A DNA stretch of 64,000 nucleotides from Candidatus Poribacteria bacterium (lineage in GTDB: Bacteria > Poribacteria > WGA-4E > WGA-3G). The stretch spans positions 1 to 64,000 of the forward strand of contig JAJEEK010000015.1 in assembly GCA_022821065.1 (NCBI GenBank), read 5' to 3'. The position numbers and the translations under genes were made by a program. The notes beneath the pieces were generated by a model, which ran no database searches, was not told the origin of the DNA, and worked only from the letters and a program-made list of their open reading frames with translations. Shown one piece after another: positions 51,648 to 60,655 of the stretch (its first letter is position 1; each line of letters opens with the position of its first letter).

Positions 51648-52643
51648 TTGAAAATGTTCACAGGTATTATCCGAGTCATAGACAAAGTAAATTCGGTTAG
51701 CCCTTTACTTTTAATCGCTGTTCTTGCGATACACCCCGTCTTTTACGGTTGCAGCGATAAGGCGATCGGTGCCGAGGGCACCGTTATTGCTGAATATGAA
51801 TGGAACGGCAAGCATCGCATCACACTTGAAGAAATGATGCAAGAGATCAGCGAACTCCCAGAATACAAGCAGCGCCAATATCAGGACAAAGAGGGATTGG
51901 AAACCTATATGCTCCTTATGGCGGAGAGCCGTCTAATCCTTGCACTCGCCAGTGATGAAAAACTCAACGAAGACCCCGAAATTCTCAAGAAGGTTCAAGA
52001 CTACCTTCATGAGTTGATGGTTAAGAGAATTACCACCCAAGAAATTGATGATAAGCTTAGCCTATCCGAAGCCGATTATCTGACCTACTACGAAGCGCAC
52101 AAAGAGGAGTACGTCCGTCCCGCGCAGGTACGGCTTTTGTGTATTACGTTGTTAGATAAGGGGCGCGCTGATGAAGTTTTCGCGCAGATCAAAGAGGGTA
52201 AAGACATCGTGGAACTTGCACAGGAACTCTCTGATCGTGGCGAACTCGTCGGCCCAGGGGCAAATCCGGCTTCCCCAGGCGATACTGACTACTTCGGTCG
52301 CGACTCCTATCCCCCAGGAACTGAACCTTTCTTAGATGCAGCATTCGCGGCAGAGATCGGACAAGTCCACGACGGCGTTATTGAAGTCGAAGTCCAAGGA
52401 CAGAAATATTACATGATGTTCCGTAAGGACGAGGCACGTGATGCTTATCAGAAACCGTTAGAGGATGAGGATGTCCGTAGAAATGTCGAACGGAAAGCAG
52501 AACGTGAAAAACGGGACGCACTCATGCAAGAATGGAAAGGTCAACTCCGCGAACGTGCCGAGGTCAAAACGTTTGTTGACAGGATTCCAGAAGCCCAGCC
52601 CGAAGAAACGGAAGCAGAAACGGAAACGGAACCTGAAGAATAA
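51648..52643 (+). CDS. Parvulin-like PPIase lipoprotein (second of three)
   Basis: A 331-residue paralogue of the preceding protein: EYEWNGKHRITLEEMMQEISELPEYKQRQYQ matches EYKWNGEPYQISLADLNAAIAELPIYRQQNYK. The PpiC-like part reads VRLLCITLLDKGRADEVFAQIKEGKDIVELAQELSDRG then PGANPASPGDTDYFGR. A hydrophobic segment ends in VFYGC, a plausible though imperfect lipobox. The TTG start 51648 has AAAGGAG 6 bases upstream. The C-terminus is Glu-rich. Confidence 0.82.
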   Translation: MKMFTGIIRVIDKVNSVSPLLLIAVLAIHPVFYGCSDKAIGAEGTVIAEYEWNGKHRITLEEMMQEISELPEYKQRQYQDKEGLETYMLLMAESRLILALASDEKLNEDPEILKKVQDYLHELMVKRITTQEIDDKLSLSEADYLTYYEAHKEEYVRPAQVRLLCITLLDKGRADEVFAQIKEGKDIVELAQELSDRGELVGPGANPASPGDTDYFGRDSYPPGTEPFLDAAFAAEIGQVHDGVIEVEVQGQKYYMMFRKDEARDAYQKPLEDEDVRRNVERKAEREKRDALMQEWKGQLRERAEVKTFVDRIPEAQPEETEAETETEPEE

Positions 52644-52658
52644 CTTTATCCCGTAAAG

Positions 52659-52684
52659 GGTGCGCGATCTTCCCATCGCGCACC
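52659..52684. repeat. Hairpin GGTGCGCGAT / ATCGCGCACC
   Basis: A perfect 10-base stem with a 6-base loop (CTTCCC) between the second and third parvulin genes. It lacks a following T run, so it is more likely a repeat or processing hairpin than an intrinsic terminator. Confidence 0.65.
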
Positions 52685-52711
52685 TTCAACACAGTAGGAG
52701 TCTCGCACATA

Positions 52712-54010
52712 ATGGTCTACAAAAAAGGTATTTACCTCACCCTGATCGTCTTGTTCGTCGGTGCCGGAATCTCAGACATCTATGCTCGCACCTTTGATAG
52801 AATTATCGCTTATGTCAACGATGACGTTGTGACGAAGCGAGAACTTGATGTCTTAGTAAACCAGCGGGCCATGGAACTCCAACAAGTCTATCGTTTTAGT
52901 GAACGCGAGGCACTCAACGAGGCTGAACAACAACGGAGCGAACTCTTGGATAGGCTTATCCGGCAAATGCTACTCTTGGAAGCCGCCCTAACGCTAAAAA
53001 TTACTGTCAGTGATACTGAGGTTGAACAGTACATAAAAGATTTTAAAGACAGATACCAAATTGAAACCGACGAAGAATTTAAAAAACAGTTGAACCAAGA
53101 AGGGATGACACTCGTCGCATTTCGCGAACAGTCGGAGCGGAACCTCAAAACCGAGAAACTTGTTATGGGAAGAATCGTTCCGAGATTGCAGATACGAGAT
53201 AGAGAAATCCAGGAATTTTATGAAGAAAATCGAGATCAATTATCGACAAAAGTTGATAAGGTAAATCTACGACATATCTTTGTTGCTTTTGAACCGAACG
53301 AAGCCGACCGAGATGCTGCTAATAAAAAGGTCGAAAAAGCACGGAACGAAATTGAGTCCGGTAACGCGAAATTTGAAACAGAGGCACAACGTTATGATAC
53401 CTCGCAACAGGCTGGAACTCTCATAACAGCGACTACCGAAGAACTCAGCCAGTTTCCAGATATTTTTCAGAATTCGTTAGCGAATTTGGAAATAGACACT
53501 ATCAGTGAACCGATTCTCGGAGATAAAGGGCTCTACGTCTTCACCGTTGAAAAGCGAACCGATGCGTCAATCGAATTTCGGTATTTCATTGTTCCGCTAA
53601 CAGCCAGTCCGGAGGCGATGCAAGAAGCCCGTGAAGATGCAAACGAAATCTACGCACAGTTGGAAGCCGGTGAGGATTTTAATAAACTTGCGCTGACCCA
53701 ATCTGACGATCACGAAACGCGGGAAAGCGGAGGCGACCTCGGTGTCCGCTCCTTATCCGAACTCAACCCTAAAACGCGAGCCGTCGTAGAACCGTTGGAA
53801 GCCGGTGCCTACAGCGAACCTTATGAAACCGAGTTAGGACTCCATATCTTCAAAGTCGATCAACGAAATAGTCCAGAACTCACCGAAATGGAAAAAGCAC
53901 AAATTACCTCGCTCCTCCGCCAACAGCGATTTCAGGAGGAATGGGACGCATACACCAATAAATTACTCGAAAACGCTTATATCAAAATTACACTAACCAG
54001 TAACCAGTAA
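52712..54010 (+). CDS. surA: SurA-like periplasmic peptidylprolyl isomerase (third of three)
   Basis: A 432-residue chaperone: signal peptide (LTLIVLFVGAGISDIYA), SurA N-domain (FDRIIAYVNDDVVTKRELDVLV, LLDRLIRQMLLLEAALTLKITVSDTEVEQYI), and two parvulin domains (VNLRHIFVAFEPNEADRDAANKK and IEFRYFIVPLTASPEAMQEAREDANEIYAQLEAGEDFNKLALTQS...GGDLGVRSLSELNP). The second parvulin domain looks the more complete. SurA escorts outer-membrane proteins, with LptD its key client in E. coli; here the LptD-like gene is next. The stop codon lies within an AACCAGT repeat. Confidence 0.9.
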   Translation: MVYKKGIYLTLIVLFVGAGISDIYARTFDRIIAYVNDDVVTKRELDVLVNQRAMELQQVYRFSEREALNEAEQQRSELLDRLIRQMLLLEAALTLKITVSDTEVEQYIKDFKDRYQIETDEEFKKQLNQEGMTLVAFREQSERNLKTEKLVMGRIVPRLQIRDREIQEFYEENRDQLSTKVDKVNLRHIFVAFEPNEADRDAANKKVEKARNEIESGNAKFETEAQRYDTSQQAGTLITATTEELSQFPDIFQNSLANLEIDTISEPILGDKGLYVFTVEKRTDASIEFRYFIVPLTASPEAMQEAREDANEIYAQLEAGEDFNKLALTQSDDHETRESGGDLGVRSLSELNPKTRAVVEPLEAGAYSEPYETELGLHIFKVDQRNSPELTEMEKAQITSLLRQQRFQEEWDAYTNKLLENAYIKITLTSNQ

Positions 54011-54052
54011 CCAGTTAAGAGAAGAGTTTTCTTTTCTCGAAACTTCAAAGAG
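53996..54052. repeat. AACCAGT repeat overlapping the surA stop codon
   Basis: Tandem ACCAGTAACCAGTAACCAGT followed by TAAGAGAAGAG and TTTTCTTTTCTCG, with AACTTCAAAGAGC at the end as in the mfd palindrome. The first repeat words supply the last codons (TSNQ) and stop of the SurA-like gene. Confidence 0.65.
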
Positions 54053-54062
54053 CGAATCCTAT

Positions 54063-57000
54063 TTGCCTATCTATCAAGTGTATCCCCACCAAACAGACCT
54101 TTTTACACGAACGCGTAAGTCGCTTTTTGCGATTGCCAACTTCGCGTGCACAGTGATTGTGCTATTCGTCTTTGCCTATTCCCTCTGTCCACTGCAGATG
54201 GTTATGGCACAAGAGGCACAACCATCTGAACCACCTGCAACTGAGACGACACCCGCCGACCCCACAGACGAGACACAAGAGGCGCAACCGTCTGAACCAC
54301 CTGCGGATGAGGCGACACCCGCTGAACCTACAGACGAGACACAAGAGACAGAATCGGGTGCCGAACGCTTAAACCCTGAAACAGACACACCAGAAGAGGG
54401 TATGGTCATCGGTGATGGCGACGATCTGTCTATCGTTGACAATTTTGTTCAGATACACGGCAACGCGCTCATCAAATTTGAAGATGTCATCTTGCGGGCA
54501 GACCACGTCTGGGCTGACTTCAACGAGAATCTAATGCGGGCATCCGGCAACGTCCATCTCATTGTCGGGAACGAAGAAACCTACTCCGATGAACTTATCT
54601 TTAACCTCGAAAACAAAAAAGGGATTGCCCGAAACGGTTTTACATACAGCGACCCGTGGTACTTCGGCGGAAGTGAAATCTTTAAAATTGAGGACAATCG
54701 TTCCTACATCCGAGGGGCAACACTAACGACCTGCTCACTGAAACATCCACACTACTATTTCAGTGTTTCGGAGGTCATTGTTCGGATGAATGAGGAAATG
54801 ATCGCTAAGAATATCGTTTTGCGTATCGGTGGGTTTCCGCTCTTCTACTTTCCGGCGATGCGGCGGGACCTCCGTAAAGGAAAGGTCGCGAAAATTATCG
54901 TTAAAATCGGAACGGATAGTTATCAAGGTCCCTATATCACCATCATCCAACCGATCGCCCGTAAACGCCGCTACGACGGCGCATTGCTTTATGATAGAAG
55001 TGCCAGACGCGGACAAGGCTACGGTTTTGAAGGAAAGTACCGATTCTTAGATACCAAATTCCAAGAAATTTATATCCCTGTTCCAGAAGACGTAACACCG
55101 AACCAGCGCACCAAGCTGCAGGAGAAGGCACAGGAATTACAAGATCGGCTTGACGGTGAATACGACCGTTATTGGTTAAAACAAATCTTCATTGAATATA
55201 AAATTACCGATGACGACATTAATCGCGCGAAAGAGAGTGCTGATGCACTCCTCAAGGAACTCCAAGAAGAAGACGCAGATTTTGCAGAACTCGCGCAGCG
55301 GAGTTCCGACCATTCGGAGAGCCGTTATGATGGCGGCGACCTCGGATTCCTCGCCCGCGGTGAAACCGACGCAGACGGGAACCCCAAACTTGATCCCGCT
55401 TTAGAAGCGGCTGCCTTCGCATTACAAGAAGGGCAGATAAGTCCGGTCATTCAGACCGAATCCGCTTTTCATATCCTCAAAGCAGAACAGGTGATTGATG
55501 TCTACGGCGAACGCGAGATTCGACTCCAGCGAATTGATGTTGCTATTGCCGCAAGTGATGAAACGAAGGATGCCCTCCGGGTTTTAGCAGACGATATACT
55601 TAAACGGGCACAAGAAGGTGAAACCTTTGAACAACTCGTACAAGTATCCGCAGACGTAGTGAAAGACTTTCCAGACGAATTCGCGAATGTCGCACAACCG
55701 ACGTTATCCGAAGTCAATGAAGGCGAAGGCTTGCCATTGAATGAGATGGAATCCTCTTGGCAATCGTCTGTCAGACGTTTAGAGAAAACCGGGGACATCA
55801 CCGAACGCAGACCCATCACAATGCCTGAAGGACTTTACATCTTCCAACTCATCAAAAAAGAAGAGACACCAACTTTTGAAGAAATTGCGGAGCAATTTGA
55901 AGCAGAATGGGAGACGTTTTACGAAGGTGTAATGAACCCAGAACCGGAAGAAGGAGAAACAGAAGCAGAAACTGAGACGGAGGCTGAAGGAGCGATCCAA
56001 GATACGCAAGCAGAAGAAACCGAGACGACAGAAGCACCTATTCAAGAACCGGATACGGCTGTTGAACAAGAACCAACGACGATTGATGTCGAAGACACAC
56101 AAGACACTGAACAACACCAAACGGGGGAGAACACACAGAACGGCACAGATCCAGTTCAAAGCGAAACCGCCGAGGATAACGGGTCTGCCGACGAGGACCC
56201 AGAAGCCGAAGAAGAACTCGAAATTTATCGGAAACACGGATTTCGCGGGCGGTGGGAAGATCCCGCCCCAGTCGCATCAGAGGCAAATAGTCTATATGCT
56301 GGCGAAATAAGCAGACGACCCATACGCACCCAAAAATCAGTCCGCCTCATCAAAGTGGATAGGAAGCGGACCTTTCGAGGTGAACTCTACTTCTATGGTA
56401 AAGACCTCTATACGGCACAGCGGCAGAGTGCTATCCGCACCGGGAACAACCATATAATGAAATGGTCACATACACACTCTATCTATACACCGTGGGATAA
56501 CCGCCAAGAGGGAAGGAGACCGATCAGCTTCAGTGGTAGAACCGAGCTTCGGGCTAAAAGTTACAAGGAAGAGTATCAACTCCCCAACGAAGCCACACTC
56601 AATTCTTTCGCACTACTCACCTACGGAACCGGTCTATCCACAGTTGATCTTTATGATCTTGATGAAAACGGAAACTTGGAATTCTCGCGAGAACCCATCG
56701 GGGACATCGCAAGCCGACTTGAGGTCCGGCACATCCACGATTTTACCGGCGAAGGCACCAGATCGCTACAGAAGCTGCCACGACTGAGCGTGAATTTTTC
56801 ACGGATGCGTCTCAGTTCGCTCCCGCTTTTTGAGACCCTCAATGATGGCATGGTAACAGTCTCTGAGAAACTCCAAACGGACACACCGTTCCTCTCAATG
56901 CTCGCCTTTCCAACGCTCGAAAGTGCCAGTTTTGACCTTGATATTGAACTCGGAAACTTCTATCGAGACACCTTTCGCAACAAAGACGGCATTGAAGAAA

Positions 57001-58052
57001 GAAAAGTCTCCCTAAAAACCATGGACCTCGGTTTTGATGTTCGTAAACAATCGACGCTCCTTGTTACACCGTTGCGAGAACTACAACTTAACCTCAACCT
57101 CAACACAAACATGATTTGGCACGACCGCGACCAAGATCAGAACAAGAACATTTTGAGGGGCGTTTTCAGTTTCAACGGATCTGCCTCAAATACGCTTTTC
57201 CGTATCTACAATGTTAGTTTTATACCCGGATTACGGAGATTGCGCCACGAAATGCAATCTACGCTCCGATACGATTACCAACCCGCTGTTGATAGGGACG
57301 ATAACCTCTATCCTTTCGGTCCCAGTACATACTTCTACGAACGGAAACGTCTTAGCTACAATTTTAACACAGCGATTGAAATCAAAACGCGACGGAGCCA
57401 ATCGCCACACCGCGTTTTCTATCTTAATACGCGCCTGACATCCGATTTCACGGAATTTGATCCGTTATATGAGCGTCAGTTTGAACCGATTGAAAGTGAT
57501 TTCACAATCGTCCCACTCCCGAGCCGCAGTCTGAACATGACAATCCGAACCACGCACGACCCGAATCCGCATCCCGTTGACGGACGACAGTTCAAGATGG
57601 TCGGGTTCCGTACCAACATCCGTTACACACGGCAGACGTGGAACCTCAGCATCGGAAGTTCTTTTAGTAAACGACACACTGCAAGACGCGCGTCCCGTTC
57701 TATTACTGCCACTGGACGCTACCGTGTCAATCGGAACCTGGAGTTTGATGCCAGTGTTATCTACTATCCGATTGATGGGCAGTTCTATCAGCAGCGTTTA
57801 AGTATGACACGGAACCTACACGATTGGAATCTCCGTCTTTCTTGGAGCCGGATCGGTATCAAGCGCGAACCGCCTTACGACAACGTCCGGCAAGATTTCA
57901 CGTTCCAAGTGAATCTCATCCAAGAACCCGCTGTCTCAATGGGGGTCGGCTATGACGCAACCACTGAAACGTGGGGTATCCGTACTGTACCAGCAGGCGT
58001 ACCGTACAACGCATTCGGTGCCGGTAATTCGCTCGGCAGGTCTTACTTCTAA
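54063..58052 (+). CDS. LptD-like LPS-assembly protein with inserted parvulin domains
   Basis: A 1329-residue outer-membrane protein. Signal peptide to about residue 48 (MVMAQE); Pro/Glu/Thr-rich repeat linker (two units of about 23 residues); OstA/LptA-like jelly roll (about 118-270: VDNFVQIHGNALIKFEDVILRADHVWAD..., GGFPLFYFPAMRRD); first barrel strands (GYGFEGKYRF). Then residues 372-479 form a parvulin domain (LKQIFIEYKITDDDI, LLKELQEEDADFAELAQRSSDHS, GGDLGFLARGE) and 487-620 a degenerate second one. An acidic linker (622-735) is followed by the rest of the barrel, ending SLGRSYF. LptD delivers LPS to the outer leaflet. TTG 54063 is a weak start; no ATG precedes the signal peptide. Confidence 0.88.
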   Translation: MPIYQVYPHQTDLFTRTRKSLFAIANFACTVIVLFVFAYSLCPLQMVMAQEAQPSEPPATETTPADPTDETQEAQPSEPPADEATPAEPTDETQETESGAERLNPETDTPEEGMVIGDGDDLSIVDNFVQIHGNALIKFEDVILRADHVWADFNENLMRASGNVHLIVGNEETYSDELIFNLENKKGIARNGFTYSDPWYFGGSEIFKIEDNRSYIRGATLTTCSLKHPHYYFSVSEVIVRMNEEMIAKNIVLRIGGFPLFYFPAMRRDLRKGKVAKIIVKIGTDSYQGPYITIIQPIARKRRYDGALLYDRSARRGQGYGFEGKYRFLDTKFQEIYIPVPEDVTPNQRTKLQEKAQELQDRLDGEYDRYWLKQIFIEYKITDDDINRAKESADALLKELQEEDADFAELAQRSSDHSESRYDGGDLGFLARGETDADGNPKLDPALEAAAFALQEGQISPVIQTESAFHILKAEQVIDVYGEREIRLQRIDVAIAASDETKDALRVLADDILKRAQEGETFEQLVQVSADVVKDFPDEFANVAQPTLSEVNEGEGLPLNEMESSWQSSVRRLEKTGDITERRPITMPEGLYIFQLIKKEETPTFEEIAEQFEAEWETFYEGVMNPEPEEGETEAETETEAEGAIQDTQAEETETTEAPIQEPDTAVEQEPTTIDVEDTQDTEQHQTGENTQNGTDPVQSETAEDNGSADEDPEAEEELEIYRKHGFRGRWEDPAPVASEANSLYAGEISRRPIRTQKSVRLIKVDRKRTFRGELYFYGKDLYTAQRQSAIRTGNNHIMKWSHTHSIYTPWDNRQEGRRPISFSGRTELRAKSYKEEYQLPNEATLNSFALLTYGTGLSTVDLYDLDENGNLEFSREPIGDIASRLEVRHIHDFTGEGTRSLQKLPRLSVNFSRMRLSSLPLFETLNDGMVTVSEKLQTDTPFLSMLAFPTLESASFDLDIELGNFYRDTFRNKDGIEERKVSLKTMDLGFDVRKQSTLLVTPLRELQLNLNLNTNMIWHDRDQDQNKNILRGVFSFNGSASNTLFRIYNVSFIPGLRRLRHEMQSTLRYDYQPAVDRDDNLYPFGPSTYFYERKRLSYNFNTAIEIKTRRSQSPHRVFYLNTRLTSDFTEFDPLYERQFEPIESDFTIVPLPSRSLNMTIRTTHDPNPHPVDGRQFKMVGFRTNIRYTRQTWNLSIGSSFSKRHTARRASRSITATGRYRVNRNLEFDASVIYYPIDGQFYQQRLSMTRNLHDWNLRLSWSRIGIKREPPYDNVRQDFTFQVNLIQEPAVSMGVGYDATTETWGIRTVPAGVPYNAFGAGNSLGRSYF

Positions 58053-58107
58053 TATCTGCACAGATCATCCAGCGGTACTATATCACTTCCACTGAAGGGA
58101 AACTTTC

Positions 58108-58881
58108 ATGCAACTCAAAGATCGTATTGCTATCATAACCGGCGGGAGTTCAGGCATCGGGCGCGGTATTGCTCTCGAATTTGCCAGTGAAGGCGCGCGT
58201 ATCGCTATTGTAGATAAACAAGAGACACCCCTTCGCGGCAAGTATCACGAAACCGATACCACAACACCAACCCGCTCCGAAATCGAAAAACTCGGCACGC
58301 AAGGGATATTCCTCCAAACCGATGTCGCCGACGAAACACAAATCACAAACGCAATCCAGCAGACGGTCGAACATTTCGGTGGACTCGATATCCTCGTTAA
58401 TAACGCCGGTATCCACATCCCCGGCGGCTCACAAGAAATCTCAATCGCCGATTGGGATAGCGTTGTCGGTGTTAATCTCCGCGGCGTTTTCATGTCCACG
58501 AAACTTGCAATCCCACACCTGAAACAGTCTAAATTTGGTCGGATTATCCAGATCGCCTCCGTTCACGCCTACGGCGGCGGGGCAGGCCCCGCCTACGCGC
58601 CAGCAAAAGCCGCTGTCGTCAACATGGTGCGAGATACCGCGTTAGAGATCGGACAATACGGTATAACCGTCAACGCCTTATGTCCCGGTTACATTGAAAC
58701 AGCCATCCAGGACTACCTCACACCAGAACAGATCGAAGAGGCACTCGAAAAAACCGCCTTACCGCGCTTCGGATTACCGAAGGACATCGGACGTGCTTGT
58801 GTCTTCCTCGCCTCCGACGATGCCGAATGGATCACCGGTGCATCCCTGCTCGTTGATGGCGGATTCGCCGCAGGCGTATAA
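58108..58881 (+). CDS. SDR family NAD(P)-dependent oxidoreductase
   Basis: A 257-residue classical short-chain dehydrogenase. The cofactor loop is TGGSSGIGRGIALEF, NNAGIH is present, and the catalytic residues are Ser in QIASVHAYGG and YxxxK in YAPAKAAVVNM; the end is GASLLVDGGFA. A 20-residue insert after the second strand (PLRGKYHETDTTTPTRSEIE) is longer than usual. Substrate unknown; FabG-like or sugar/alcohol dehydrogenase types are possible. GAAGGGAAA precedes the ATG. Confidence 0.9.
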   Translation: MQLKDRIAIITGGSSGIGRGIALEFASEGARIAIVDKQETPLRGKYHETDTTTPTRSEIEKLGTQGIFLQTDVADETQITNAIQQTVEHFGGLDILVNNAGIHIPGGSQEISIADWDSVVGVNLRGVFMSTKLAIPHLKQSKFGRIIQIASVHAYGGGAGPAYAPAKAAVVNMVRDTALEIGQYGITVNALCPGYIETAIQDYLTPEQIEEALEKTALPRFGLPKDIGRACVFLASDDAEWITGASLLVDGGFAAGV

Positions 58882-58897
58882 ACAAACCATTTACAAT

Positions 58898-59443
58898 ATG
58901 CAAAACAAAACCCACACCACAGCAGTCGTCCTCATCCCACCAGAAACCGTGCAGCCGCCTATCCAAGCCATCCGTCGGGTTCATGATCGAAACTTCAGGC
59001 GGTGGATGCCACACATAACACTCCTCTACCCATTCGCAGAAAGCCAAGATTTCGCGACGATTACGCCAGCACTCGCAAAAGCCACACAACAAGTCTCCCC
59101 GTTTTCCATCAGACTCGCACATTTCGACGCATTCAAACACCGCAGATCGTGTACCATGTTCCTCGTTCCAGAACCCGAAGACGAAATCGTGCAATTACAC
59201 AGTGCTCTGTTGCAACACCTTCCCGATTACGATGATACAGCGCGATTTGCGGGTGGATTCCACCCACACCTCTCTGTCGGACAATTCCAGCACCGTTCTC
59301 TCCACACCGAACAACAACGTCTCCAAGCCGAGTGGCAGCCAATACAGTGTGAACTTGCACGCCTCAGCCTCATCTACCGTTCACCTGAAACAGATGACCG
59401 CTTCGTCGTCGCGGAACAATTTCCCTTTCAGACAAGGAGTTAA
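58898..59443 (+). CDS. 2'-5' RNA ligase family (2H phosphoesterase) protein
   Basis: A 181-residue 2H phosphoesterase. The two HxT/S-type motifs are HITLLYPF (about residues 38-45) and HPHLSVGQF (about 124-132). The family includes LigT/ThpR cyclic-phosphodiesterases acting on RNA 2'-3' ends. ATG 58898 lies 17 bases after the SDR stop; longer open frame upstream overlaps the SDR gene in another frame and is not used. The next gene starts 3 bases after its stop. Confidence 0.86.
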   Translation: MQNKTHTTAVVLIPPETVQPPIQAIRRVHDRNFRRWMPHITLLYPFAESQDFATITPALAKATQQVSPFSIRLAHFDAFKHRRSCTMFLVPEPEDEIVQLHSALLQHLPDYDDTARFAGGFHPHLSVGQFQHRSLHTEQQRLQAEWQPIQCELARLSLIYRSPETDDRFVVAEQFPFQTRS

Positions 59444-59445
59444 TA

Positions 59446-60618
59446 ATGAAAACAAAAATTTTCTTAACCCTCATCACAATTATGGTTATATCCTTTACTG
59501 GCTGCGAACGCACAAAACAGGTGATTGTACCTGATACGCTCTCCACCGATGTCGTCTCTACTGTTAAAATTGGTGTGATTCAACCGTCCGGATACTACAC
59601 CAGTTTCGCCCAAGGGGCAGAACTCGCTCGCACCCAAATCAATGCGCGCGGTGGCGTTCTCGGCAAGCAAATTGAATTTATCGTCATGGATAATCAAGGA
59701 ACGCGTTTCGTCCCGGACGCAGCGGAAAGTGTCCGTATTGCCAAAACACTCATTGAACAGGAGGAGGTTGTTGCAATACTGGGCCCCATTTTCTCAAACA
59801 ATTCCATGCAGGTCGGCCCTGTAGTTCAGCAACTTCAGCGTCCCATCATTCCCGGCTCGGTGGGGGATCACGTGACGGATGCGGGGGATTTCGTCTTTCT
59901 CGTCGCCCCTACAACATCCGCCCATGGAGCAGTAATCGCACAATTCGCAAGCGATCCGTCCGAACTCGGCGCAACAACCGCCGCGACTATCCGTCAAACC
60001 GAGAGTGCTTATACAGAAAGCCTAACAGAAGCCTTTGAAGCAAACTTTCGCGAACTCGGTGGCAAAATTGTTGCCAGTGAAGTTTATCAAGTTGGCGATA
60101 ACGCCTTTGATACACAACTGACAAACATCAAAACCGCAGCCCCTGATGTGCTATATATCGCAGGTATTATTCCAGATGTTCACTTCGTAATGGCGCAAGC
60201 CAGAGAAATCGGTATTCAAGCCACTTTTCTCGGGTCCGGGAGTTGGGATGAATCTCAAAAACTTTTCAACATCTTAACGGATAACGCGCCATTGGAAGGG
60301 GCTTACTTTACCGCGGATTTTAGTCCAGAAGTATTGAGTGCAGAACGCTTTGTCCATGCTTATACGGCACTATTTACGACACCACCAGATAGCGCGGCTG
60401 CTTCAGGTTATGATGCCATGTCACTCTTAGCGACTGCAATCGAAGAAGTACAGACGCTCAATCCTGCTGCCATTCGCGATGCCCTTTCAAATATCACGAA
60501 CTACGAGGGCGCAACGTTTATTTCTCATTACAATGCCAACCGCCACCCAATTAAAAGCGTCATCATTAACACGATTCGCGACGGACAAATAGCACTCTAT
60601 AAAGTTGTTGCCCCGTAG
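59446..60618 (+). CDS. Branched-chain amino-acid type ABC substrate-binding lipoprotein
   Basis: A 390-residue periplasmic-binding protein of the LivJ/Leu-Ile-Val (peripla_BP_6) family. The signal peptide ends in the lipobox ISFTGC. The mature part has VKIGVIQPSGYYTSFAQGAELARTQINARGGVLGKQIEFIVMDNQG, AILGPIFSNNSMQVGPVVQQ and the hinge-lobe region PDVLYIAGIIPDVHFVMAQARE. AAGGAG overlaps the preceding stop. No permease or ATPase gene is adjacent, so it may serve a distant transporter or act as a receptor. Confidence 0.9.
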   Translation: MKTKIFLTLITIMVISFTGCERTKQVIVPDTLSTDVVSTVKIGVIQPSGYYTSFAQGAELARTQINARGGVLGKQIEFIVMDNQGTRFVPDAAESVRIAKTLIEQEEVVAILGPIFSNNSMQVGPVVQQLQRPIIPGSVGDHVTDAGDFVFLVAPTTSAHGAVIAQFASDPSELGATTAATIRQTESAYTESLTEAFEANFRELGGKIVASEVYQVGDNAFDTQLTNIKTAAPDVLYIAGIIPDVHFVMAQAREIGIQATFLGSGSWDESQKLFNILTDNAPLEGAYFTADFSPEVLSAERFVHAYTALFTTPPDSAAASGYDAMSLLATAIEEVQTLNPAAIRDALSNITNYEGATFISHYNANRHPIKSVIINTIRDGQIALYKVVAP

Positions 60619-60655
60619 CAGTCAATCATCACTGTAGCAGAGGAAAACAGACAGT

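Noticed and set aside
52659..52684. Hairpin read as a rho-independent terminator
   Set aside because: The stem is strong but no T run follows, and the next gene is cotranscribed-looking; it was kept as a repeat hairpin.
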